A stretch of 5,021 nucleotides of DNA. Source: Solirubrobacterales bacterium. GTDB taxonomy: Bacteria; Actinomycetota; Thermoleophilia; Solirubrobacterales; Solirubrobacteraceae. Shown one piece after another: positions 1 through 4,905 of the stretch (positions are counted from its first letter, which is position 1; every line of letters starts with the position of its first letter). The notes beneath the pieces were generated by a model that did not search any database, was not told the DNA's origin, and worked only from the letters and a program-made list of their open reading frames with translations. The position numbers and the translations under genes were made by a program. Location of the stretch: NCBI GenBank assembly GCA_019240015.1, contig JAFAZB010000089.1, positions 1 through 5,021 on the forward strand, given 5' to 3'.

Positions 1-117
1 GTTGAGCCAGGGCTGTGGCGCCGTGAGGTTGGCGGCGTGCGCTTCGAGGACTTGCTGCTCGTGACCGACGAGGGCTGCGAGACGCTGACGTCGTATCCGT
101 ACGACCTGGAGCCGTAG
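1..117 (+). CDS. M24 metallopeptidase, Xaa-Pro aminopeptidase type (C-terminal end only)
   Basis: Frame 1 is open from the window edge to a TAG at 115-117, giving the last 38 residues. The fragment reads EPGLWRREVGGVRFEDLLLV followed by TDEGCETLTSYP and a short acidic end. This is the C-terminal signature of creatinase/M24 'pita-bread' peptidases: EPG, then GG-V-R-x-E-D, then VT-x-x-G-x-x-x-LT. In the family the Glu of the RxED motif (residue 16 of the fragment) is a ligand of the dinuclear metal centre, and the enzymes remove N-terminal residues that precede proline in the cytoplasm. The protein ends about 20 residues after this motif, as is normal, so the gene looks intact and is cut only by the window. 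It converges on the PBP gene. Xaa-Pro aminopeptidase and Xaa-Pro dipeptidase cannot be told apart from this fragment. Confidence 0.82.
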   Translation, partial: VEPGLWRREVGGVRFEDLLLVTDEGCETLTSYPYDLEP

Positions 118-196
118 CGTCTGCAAGCGCGGGCCGGCCAGCTCGTCGCATACGCCTCCGGACTCTCCACGCGCTCCTTCCGCCCGCGCCCGCCGC

Positions 197-212
197 GGAC
201 CTTGCGCGGTCC
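197..212. terminator. Weak hairpin between convergent genes
   Basis: GGACC (197-201) and GGTCC (208-212) can form a 5-bp stem around a 6-nt loop, in the 106-bp gap between the convergent peptidase and PBP genes. No T-run follows on either strand. It could help termination from either side, but a stem this short is common by chance in such GC-rich DNA. The rest of 118-223 shows only GC-rich sequence, including an 8-bp GGCCGGCC palindrome at 132-139. Confidence 0.2.
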
Positions 213-223
213 AGGCAGTTGCG

Positions 224-2719
224 CTAGTGACCGCCGCCGATGCCGGCGCCGCCGCTACCGCCGCCCGAGCCGGCGCCCCCGCCTCCGCCGCCAGTGCCAC
301 CGCCCGCGGTACCGCCACCTCCAGCGGTGCCGCCACCACCACCCGTGCCGCCCGCGGTGCCACCTCCGCCGGCGCCACCCGCGCCGGTGCCGTTGCCGGC
401 GCCCGCCCCGGCGCCGGCGCCACCACCTGCGGTGCCCCTCGCGCCGTTCCCGTTACCCGTCCCATTCGCGGTGGCAGGGCTAGTCGCGGTCCCGGAGCCC
501 GAGCCACCGCCGCCGCCCGACCCGCCGGAGCTTGCGGAGCCAGAGCCGCCCGACACGGAAGCGGCGTTGCCGGTTTGACCGTTGGCTCCCGGTGACTGCT
601 CGCTCGCGATGATCTGGAGCGCTTGGCTCATGAAGTCGTGCCAGATGATCGCGGGATAGGTGCCGCCTTCGACGGGAGCGCCGTTGTACATGGTGCTCAT
701 CGAAACCAGCTTGTTGGGGAACCCGACCCATACCGCAGTGGTCAGCTGGGGGGTCCAGCCGACGAACCACGCATCGCCGTAGTTCGTCGTGGTCCCGGTC
801 TTGCCGGCCACGTCCACCCCGGAAATCGCGGCCGAGGTGCCGGTCCCCGACTGCACCACGGTGGTGAGGATGTCATGCACCGTCTTGGCGATGCTCGCGG
901 GCAGCACGCGTTGGTAGGTGGGGGTGTCGATGATCGTCGAATGCGGACAGACGTGTTTCGGGCAGTTGATCTGGGCGATCCCGGTCGGGCCTTCGTCCGG
1001 GGCGCCCAGCAGCGGATTGAAGACCCGCCTGCCTCCCTCGGCGAACGTCTCGTAGGCATGGGCCATGTCGAGCGCCGTCACCCCCTCCTTGAGCCCGCCG
1101 AGGATCATCGCGTAGTTGTTGGACACCGGTGTGCGAATGCCCATTCGTTTTGCCAGCCGCGCGATCCGCGCGGTGCCGACGTGAATTCCGACCTGCGAAT
1201 AGACCGAGTTGTCGGAGATCGTGGTGGCCTGGGTGAGCGTGATCGGTCCCGAATAGGTGTTGCCGAAGTTGTGGACGATGAAGTGCTCCTTGCCGCCGCT
1301 GTTCGGCACGATGAAGTCCTGGGGCGCGGAATCGATGATCGAATCCGGGGAGTACTCGCCGGACTCGAGCGCCATCGCCAGGGTGAACGGCTTGAATGAC
1401 GAGCCCGGCTGGCGCTGGCCCTCGGTGGCGAGGTTGAAGGGGGAGTCCTTGAAGTCCTCCTGGCCGTTGACGATCGGCCCGCCGACCATCGCCCGGACTT
1501 CACCGGTCTTGTTGTCGATCGCAACCAGCGAGGCTCCCGGAATCCCCGAGCCGCTCAGGCCAGACGAGATCGCCTGTTCGGCCGCCTGTTGAATCTGGAG
1601 GTCGAGCGATGTCCGAATGTGCAGCCCACCGTAGTACGCACGGTATTCCGCGACCTTGGCCGGGACCCCGCGCCCCAGTCCCATCGCCGCGAGGATCTGT
1701 GGCCGTAGCCAGCTGGTGAAATACGGCGCGGCGGGCGGCTCGGCGGGTTGCTGGATGTCGCTCGCGGTGGGCACCGGCCGGGCCACCCCGTAGTCGTACT
1801 GGGATCGAGTGATGTAACCCTGCTGCAGCATGTCCTTGAGCACCAGGTCTCGGCGGGCCGCTGCGGCCCGGGGATGCTCGACTGGGTCGAACGCGCTCGG
1901 GTTGGCGACCATCCCCGCGAGCAGTGCGGACTCGTAGGGCGCGAGCACCGAGGCGCAGGCGGGCTGCTGCCCCGACGCGCTCGTATCGCCACAAGTCTGA
2001 CCGGAGGTGGCCTGCGAGTTGTAGCCGTGCACGCGACCGAAGTACACCCGGGCCGCCGACTCCACGCCGTACGCGCCGTTGCCGAAATAGACCGAGTTGA
2101 GGTACTCGGTGAGGATCTTGACCTTGTTCCAGCGGTGCGTGAGGTGGTAGGCGAGCGCCGCCTCGCGGAGCTTCTCGAAGATCGTGCGGTTGTTCTGCTC
2201 GGCCAGCGCGTTCTTGACGAACTGCTGGGTGATCGTGGATCCGCCCTGGCGCGCGCCACCGGTCACGTCGGCGATCACCGCGCGGGCGATGCCCCGAAGA
2301 TCGATACCCGGATCGGTCCAGAAGCGCTTGTCCTCGACCGCCACGATCGCGTCCTGCATGGACGCCGCGATCTGGTTGGGCGCGTCGATCACCACGTGGT
2401 TGGGAGGCGCGAAGATCCCGATCGGGTGCCAGCGGTCGTCGTACAGGATCGAGTTGGCGGCGAGCTGGTACTGCTGCTTGTTCTCGATCTGGGGGATGTC
2501 GGAGGCGACCGCCATCATCATCCCGAACACGGTCGAGACGAGGGCCAACGCGCAGAGGCTGATCAGGATCGAAAGGAAGCGGAGCTTGCGCATCCGCGGT
2601 TTGCCGGACCGCCCCCGCTTCCGGGATCTCCACCGGCGGCCCTGACCCGCAGCCGGCTTGAACGCGAGCGGCGCCGGTGGGGCCGGAGCCTCGGTGGAGA
2701 TATAGACGTCGTCGCTCAT
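224..2719 (-). CDS. Class A penicillin-binding protein (GT51 transglycosylase plus transpeptidase) with Gly-rich C-terminal tail
   Basis: This 831-residue bifunctional peptidoglycan synthase polymerises lipid II and cross-links stem peptides outside the membrane. In order it has a basic cytoplasmic segment (1-47, RSRKRGRSGK), one membrane helix (about 48-70), a GT51 domain (about 90-280) with catalytic Glu129 in VEDKRFW, GGSTITQQ (159-166) and EYLNSVYFGNGAYG (205-218), then a transpeptidase with SSFK (Ser440), SDN (502-504) and KTG (640-642). All key residues are present. The GT51 domain carries an extra loop with Cys243 and Cys255, and a second Cys pair lies at 586 and 591. From about residue 707 the protein is almost pure Gly/Ala/Thr/Ser/Asn. 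I chose ATG at 2717-2719 (MSDDVYIS). A GTG at 2789-2791 would add 24 residues and has a better Shine-Dalgarno (AGGTG, 5-nt spacing), so the start is uncertain. The gene is divergent from tyrS. PonA/PBP1a type is clear; the exact orthologue is not. Confidence 0.95.
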   Translation of the reverse strand: MSDDVYISTEAPAPPAPLAFKPAAGQGRRWRSRKRGRSGKPRMRKLRFLSILISLCALALVSTVFGMMMAVASDIPQIENKQQYQLAANSILYDDRWHPIGIFAPPNHVVIDAPNQIAASMQDAIVAVEDKRFWTDPGIDLRGIARAVIADVTGGARQGGSTITQQFVKNALAEQNNRTIFEKLREAALAYHLTHRWNKVKILTEYLNSVYFGNGAYGVESAARVYFGRVHGYNSQATSGQTCGDTSASGQQPACASVLAPYESALLAGMVANPSAFDPVEHPRAAAARRDLVLKDMLQQGYITRSQYDYGVARPVPTASDIQQPAEPPAAPYFTSWLRPQILAAMGLGRGVPAKVAEYRAYYGGLHIRTSLDLQIQQAAEQAISSGLSGSGIPGASLVAIDNKTGEVRAMVGGPIVNGQEDFKDSPFNLATEGQRQPGSSFKPFTLAMALESGEYSPDSIIDSAPQDFIVPNSGGKEHFIVHNFGNTYSGPITLTQATTISDNSVYSQVGIHVGTARIARLAKRMGIRTPVSNNYAMILGGLKEGVTALDMAHAYETFAEGGRRVFNPLLGAPDEGPTGIAQINCPKHVCPHSTIIDTPTYQRVLPASIAKTVHDILTTVVQSGTGTSAAISGVDVAGKTGTTTNYGDAWFVGWTPQLTTAVWVGFPNKLVSMSTMYNGAPVEGGTYPAIIWHDFMSQALQIIASEQSPGANGQTGNAASVSGGSGSASSGGSGGGGGSGSGTATSPATANGTGNGNGARGTAGGGAGAGAGAGNGTGAGGAGGGGTAGGTGGGGGTAGGGGTAGGGTGGGGGGAGSGGGSGGAGIGGGH
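227..601 (-). repeat. Low-complexity (GGN)n tract encoding the Gly-rich PBP tail
   Basis: The last 125 codons of the PBP gene are GGN and GCN with scattered ACN, AGC and AAC codons. On the plus strand this appears as runs of CC-rich triplets. Within it the 11-mer CCGCCCGCGGT occurs at 300-310 and again at 348-358, exactly 48 bp (16 codons) apart, which suggests in-frame growth by slippage or unequal exchange. Other near-copies are imperfect. The minus strand has many closely spaced GG pairs. Open frames on the opposite strand here encode only Pro/Ala-rich shadows. Confidence 0.85.
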
Positions 2720-2836
2720 GCGATCGATGGCGCTGCTCGGACTGCGGATGAGGCAAGCCGGACGGCCGCGAGAGAGCCGTTCGGCGAGCACCTCGGCACC
2801 TGGACGGCACGGGCAACGGTCCCCGCTGGGGGCGAG

Positions 2837-2845
2837 AGTCTAGCA
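2837..2845 (-). promoter_or_regulatory. Candidate extended -10 promoter for the PBP gene
   Basis: On the minus strand the sequence TGCTAGACT fits an extended -10 element (TG, one base, TAGACT). Transcription would start near 2829-2830, leaving a 5' leader of about 39 nt to the GTG at 2791 or about 111 nt to the ATG at 2719. I see no convincing -35, since the upstream bases already lie in tyrS. It overlaps the proposed tyrS -10. Confidence 0.3.
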
Positions 2846-2846
2846 T
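2841..2846 (+). promoter_or_regulatory. Candidate -10 element (TAGCAT) for a leaderless tyrS transcript
   Basis: TAGCAT fits the TANNNT form of -10 elements and ends 8 bp before the tyrS ATG at 2855. Usual -10 to start spacing puts the first transcribed base at or within 1-2 nt of that ATG, so the message would be leaderless, a common arrangement in Actinobacteria. In agreement, no Shine-Dalgarno sequence precedes the ATG. No -35 is recognisable; a small CCCC/GGGG inverted repeat (2821-2824/2828-2831) lies just upstream. Confidence 0.4.
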
Positions 2847-2854
2847 TGGCCGCG

Positions 2855-4063
2855 ATGGACTCAGCGCCGACCACGCCTGCCGATACGGCCGCGTGGCTGG
2901 CCCGAAATGCGGTCGATTGCCTGCCCCTGGGAGCGCTCGAGGAGAAGCTCGCGGCCGGGCGTCCGTTGCGCGTCAAGCTCGGGATCGACCCGACCGCCCC
3001 CGACATTCACTTCGGGTTCACGGTGGTGCTTCAGAAGCTGCGCGAGTTCCAGGATCTTGGCCACACGGCAGTGCTGATCCTCGGCGACTACACAGCTCGA
3101 GTGGGCGATCCCAGCGGTCTGTCGGCCACCCGCCCGCTGGTTGAGCCGGCGGAGATCGACGCCAATGCCGAGACGTTCCAGCGGCAGGCCTCCAGGGTGC
3201 TCGACACACGGCCCGACCGGCTCGAGATCCGCTCCAACAGCGAGTGGCTCGACATGTCGATGTCCGACCTGTTCGCGTTGCTACGCACGACCACGGTTTC
3301 GCAGCTCACCGAGCGCGACGACTTCGCCAAGCGCCTCGCCGCCGGCAGCCCCGTATCGGCGCTCGAGCTGCTCTACCCGGTGCTGATGGGCTACGACTCG
3401 GTCGCGGTACGCGCCGACGTGGAGCTGGGGGGGACCGACCAGAAGTTCAACTTGCTGCTCGGGCGCGATATCCAGCGCGCTTACGGCCAGCCGGAGCAAG
3501 TGATTCTCACGGTCCCGCTGCTCGTCGGAACCGACGGGAAGCGCAAGATGTCGAAGTCGCTCGGGAACTACGTCGGCGTCACCGACCCGCCCGCCGAGAT
3601 GTACGGCAAGACGCTGAGCATCCCCGATCTGGCGATCGAGTCGTGGTACTCGCTGCTGCTCGGCACCGACCCGCCCAGGGGCCTGGGTCCGCGGGACGCC
3701 AAGCGGGCGCTCGCGCGCGCGCTGGTGCAGCGGTTTCACGGACCCGATGCGGCCGTGGCCGCGGAGGAGAGCTTCGACCGACTGCACGTGCGGCATCAGC
3801 TGCCGCAGGAGGTGCCGATCGTCGATTGGCCCGGCGATGACTCGATCGTGCACTTGCCGGCGCTGCTCGCCCGCGCCTTTGGTGTCTCCACCTCCGAGGC
3901 GCGACGCAACCTCAGCAGCGGCGGGGTCAAGGTCGATGGGGAGGTGATCGCCAACGGGTCGCTCGACGTGCCGAGCAGCCTCCTCGACGGCAGGGTCTTG
4001 CAGCTCGGCAAGCGGCGCTTCGCACGAGTGCGGCTCGGCTCGGGCGCGGACCCCGCCCCCTGA
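2855..4063 (+). CDS. tyrS: Tyrosyl-tRNA synthetase (class Ic), HIGH motif reads HFGF
   Basis: This 402-residue cytoplasmic enzyme activates tyrosine with ATP and charges tRNA-Tyr. The Rossmann core starts with KLGIDPTAPD (41-50) and a HIGH-type motif at 52-55 that reads HFGF. FQDLGH (65-70), GDYTARVGDPSG (77-88) and the tyrosine-binding LGGTDQKFN (191-199) follow. The KMSKS loop is intact at 231-235. A C-terminal S4 RNA-binding domain spans about 333-395 (VSTSEARRNLSSGGVKVDGE). The length and the GGTDQ form fit the TyrZ-like subgroup of bacterial TyrRS better than the E. coli TyrS type. The frame stays open upstream to 1748, but that part is antisense to the PBP gene. The ATG at 2855 gives a normal N-terminus and sits just after a TANNNT element. 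yjbQ follows after 2 bp. The Phe in place of the second His of HIGH is the one odd feature; everything else looks functional. Confidence 0.97.
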   Translation: MDSAPTTPADTAAWLARNAVDCLPLGALEEKLAAGRPLRVKLGIDPTAPDIHFGFTVVLQKLREFQDLGHTAVLILGDYTARVGDPSGLSATRPLVEPAEIDANAETFQRQASRVLDTRPDRLEIRSNSEWLDMSMSDLFALLRTTTVSQLTERDDFAKRLAAGSPVSALELLYPVLMGYDSVAVRADVELGGTDQKFNLLLGRDIQRAYGQPEQVILTVPLLVGTDGKRKMSKSLGNYVGVTDPPAEMYGKTLSIPDLAIESWYSLLLGTDPPRGLGPRDAKRALARALVQRFHGPDAAVAAEESFDRLHVRHQLPQEVPIVDWPGDDSIVHLPALLARAFGVSTSEARRNLSSGGVKVDGEVIANGSLDVPSSLLDGRVLQLGKRRFARVRLGSGADPAP

Positions 4064-4065
4064 CG

Positions 4066-4482
4066 ATGGCGGTTCACGGCGGGCTGCTGAGGCTTGATAC
4101 CCCGGGCAACGGTCACATCGCGGACCTGACCGAGGGCGTCGCCAGCGTCGTTCGCACCTCGGGCGTTCAGCGGGGGGTCGTGACGGTGTTCGTCACCGGC
4201 TCCACCGCCGCCGTTACGACAATGGAGTTCGAGCCAGGCGGAGTTCGCGATCTGCAGTCGCTGCTCGAGCGGCTGATCCCCGCCGGCGGCGACTATCAGC
4301 ACAACCGCCTCAACCACGACACGAACTCCCATGCACACCTCCGGGCCGCGCTGATCGGCCCGTCGGAGTCGATCCCGCTGGTCGATGGCCAGCTGGCGCT
4401 GGGGACCTGGCAGCAAGTAGTCCTGCTCGACTTCGATGACCGGCCGCGCGCTCGCAGCGTGACGGTCCAGATCATTTCGTGA
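4066..4482 (+). CDS. yjbQ: YjbQ / UPF0047 family protein (reported secondary thiamine phosphate synthase activity)
   Basis: This 138-residue protein is full length for the UPF0047 family. Family blocks appear in order: DLTEGVASVV (20-29), GSTAAVTTMEFEPGG (45-59), YQHNRLNHDTNSHAHLRAAL (77-96), GPSESIPLVDGQLALGTWQQ (98-117) and the C-terminal VVLLDFDDRPRARSVTVQI. E. coli YjbQ has been reported to have weak thiamine phosphate synthase activity; the true cellular role of the family is unsettled. The third block carries the conserved His/Asp/Asn cluster thought to form the active site. The protein has GST where many relatives have HTT or HST, as in a recognised subgroup, so activity cannot be assumed. 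The ATG lies 2 bp after the tyrS TGA and lacks a strong Shine-Dalgarno, which points to translational coupling within a tyrS-yjbQ operon. No link between the two functions is evident. Confidence 0.9.
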   Translation: MAVHGGLLRLDTPGNGHIADLTEGVASVVRTSGVQRGVVTVFVTGSTAAVTTMEFEPGGVRDLQSLLERLIPAGGDYQHNRLNHDTNSHAHLRAALIGPSESIPLVDGQLALGTWQQVVLLDFDDRPRARSVTVQIIS

Positions 4483-4494
4483 GGGGCTGCTGCG

Positions 4495-4520
4495 GAGGCC
4501 GGGTCGGCCCCTCCGGCCTC
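4495..4520 (+). terminator. GC-rich hairpin after yjbQ, possible I-shaped terminator
   Basis: GAGGCCGG (4495-4502) pairs perfectly with CCGGCCTC (4513-4520) around a 10-nt loop, 12 nt after the yjbQ stop. There is no U-tract, so it would be an actinobacterial I-shaped terminator if it works. A competing stem, GAGGGGC (4481-4487) with GCCCCTC (4507-4513), overlaps it and includes part of the yjbQ stop codon. The hairpin also covers the place where the -35 box of the rRNA promoter should be. Confidence 0.45.
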
Positions 4521-4533
4521 GCTCCCTGGGCGC

Positions 4534-4539
4534 TATACT
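4534..4539 (+). promoter_or_regulatory. rrs: Candidate -10 box (TATACT) of the rRNA operon promoter
   Basis: TATACT is a near-consensus -10 box in otherwise very GC-rich DNA, upstream of the boxA element and 367 nt before the 16S gene, so transcription would begin near 4546. The bases 16-18 nt upstream (around 4510-4517, CCTCCGGC) do not resemble TTGACA and there is no extended TG. Either the promoter relies on an activator or unusual sigma contact, or another promoter contributes. Confidence 0.5.
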
Positions 4540-4550
4540 CGCCTGTCCGC

Positions 4551-4575
4551 CCCGGGAACCGTTGCGGCTCCCGGG
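4551..4575 (+). other. Leader hairpin 1, upstream of boxA
   Basis: CCCGGGA (4551-4557) pairs with TCCCGGG (4569-4575). Inside, CCG (4559-4561) pairs with CGG (4565-4567) after one A-C mismatch, leaving a TTG loop. It lies a few nucleotides after the expected start site and before boxA, the relative position of boxB in the E. coli rrn leader. No T-run follows, so a terminator role is unlikely. Confidence 0.55.
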
Positions 4576-4616
4576 CGCGCCCCTGAGGAGGAACCCCCTC
4601 TAGAAGTGGTGCGACG

Positions 4617-4636
4617 GTCTTTGAAAACTCAACAGC
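4617..4636 (+). promoter_or_regulatory. boxA-type rRNA antitermination element
   Basis: GGTCTTTGAAAACTCAACAG matches the conserved leader and spacer element of Gram-positive and actinobacterial rRNA operons (core CTTTGAAAACT). In the nascent RNA, boxA binds NusB-NusE (S10) and helps polymerase pass Rho sites and hairpins. Its A/T-rich composition stands out from its surroundings, and its position between two hairpins in the 16S leader fits this role. Confidence 0.8.
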
Positions 4637-4645
4637 ATGCGCACC

Positions 4646-4668
4646 CTTCGACCGACCCTCGGTCGAGG
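4646..4668 (+). other. Leader hairpin 2, just after boxA
   Basis: TCGACCGA (4648-4655) pairs perfectly with TCGGTCGA (4659-4666) around a CCC loop. A G-U pair (4647/4667) and a C-G pair (4646/4668) extend the stem to 10 bp. It starts 10 nt after boxA. Confidence 0.55.
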
Positions 4669-4685
4669 AGTGTGTCCAGGTTCGA

Positions 4686-4726
4686 CGCCGTCGCTCGACC
4701 CCGCTGACGCGGGCAATCGGACGGCG
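4686..4726 (+). other. Leader hairpin 3, branched by bulges
   Basis: CGCCGTC (4686-4692) pairs with GACGGCG (4720-4726). After a 3-nt bulge, CGA (4696-4698) pairs with TCG (4717-4719). CCCGC (4700-4704) then pairs with GCGGG (4709-4713) around a TGAC tetraloop. In total about 15 pairs form one irregular arm. Confidence 0.5.
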
Positions 4727-4745
4727 GTGCCAGAATTGACCCCGT

Positions 4746-4797
4746 CTTGCGCCCCGGAGCCCTCTGTGTACGAAGGGCTCCCCAGAGCGGGCGCGAG
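4746..4797 (+). other. Leader hairpin 4, two stacked stems
   Basis: CTTGCGCCC (4746-4754) pairs with GGGCGCGAG (4789-4797), including one G-U pair. Inside an asymmetric loop, GGAGCCCT (4756-4763) pairs perfectly with AGGGCTCC (4774-4781) around a 10-nt loop. This is the largest arm in the leader along with the next one. A small 6-bp hairpin follows at 4800-4814 (CCTGGT with ACCAGG). Confidence 0.55.
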
Positions 4798-4822
4798 GGC
4801 CTGGTTCCACCAGGGACAGGCC

Positions 4823-4880
4823 CAGGACCTGACTCGCACGTCGAGGCGCTTGCGCCTCGCATGAGCGAGTCGTACTCCTG
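4823..4880 (+). other. Leader hairpin 5, long arm with CUUG tetraloop
   Basis: CAGGA (4823-4827) pairs with TCCTG (4876-4880), GACTCGC (4831-4837) with GCGAGTC (4865-4871), three more pairs form at 4839-4841/4861-4863, and CGAGGCG (4842-4848) pairs with CGCCTCG (4853-4859). The loop is CTTG, a known extra-stable tetraloop in RNA. The arm ends about 25 nt before the expected 16S 5' end. Confidence 0.6.
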
Positions 4881-4887
4881 ACGACTC
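4867..4887 (+). other. Alternative hairpin next to the 16S 5' end, exclusive with hairpin 5
   Basis: GAGTCGT (4867-4873) pairs perfectly with ACGACTC (4881-4887) around a 7-nt loop and is followed by TTT. It reuses bases 4867-4871, which also close hairpin 5, so the two folds cannot coexist fully. Hairpin 5 has more pairs and should dominate unless something traps the alternative. Confidence 0.4.
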
Positions 4888-4905
4888 TTTGTGAATTAGT
4901 AGTTC

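Larger units (their letters stand above)
4546..4905 (+). other. rRNA operon 5' leader (pre-rRNA, structured, non-coding)
   Basis: This stretch of about 360 nt between the likely start site and mature 16S carries no credible gene; the open frames across it have no recognisable protein and run through hairpins. It holds a boxA and at least six perfect or near-perfect hairpins: 4551-4575, 4646-4668, 4686-4726, 4746-4797, 4800-4814 and 4823-4880, the last competing with 4867-4887. Such leaders carry antitermination and RNase processing signals and are removed during 16S maturation. The long 16S processing stem would need the 3' spacer, which lies outside the window. Confidence 0.65.

Noticed and set aside
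240..578. Plus-strand Pro/Ala/Val-rich protein resembling a cell-wall proline-rich protein
   Set aside because: It is the reverse complement of the (GGN)n tract of the PBP; the composition follows directly from that and there is no independent start or domain.
623..1399. Plus-strand open frame of 258 codons
   Set aside because: It lies wholly antisense to the PBP transpeptidase domain; the Arg/Gly/Asp-rich composition is typical of shadow frames in high-GC DNA.
1500..2846. Minus-strand open frame of 448 codons in another frame of the PBP gene
   Set aside because: Arg/Pro-rich shadow; the overlapping PBP frame carries all GT51 and transpeptidase motifs.
1748..2854. In-frame upstream extension of tyrS giving a 771-residue open frame
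   Set aside because: These 369 codons are antisense to the conserved PBP gene and match no TyrRS domain. The true N-terminus begins at the ATG at 2855.
3244..3853. Long Arg/Ala-rich frames on both strands inside tyrS
   Set aside because: Shadows of the conserved TyrRS frame, with no recognisable domain.
4580..4592. GAGGAGGAA as a ribosome binding site for a leader peptide
   Set aside because: No start codon follows at suitable spacing with a sensible frame, and it lies in the pre-rRNA leader.
4736..4770. TTGACC (4736-4741) as the -35 of a second rRNA promoter
   Set aside because: No -10-like sequence lies 16-18 bp downstream; the nearest candidate (TGTGTA, 4765) is 23 bp away and forms the loop of hairpin 4.
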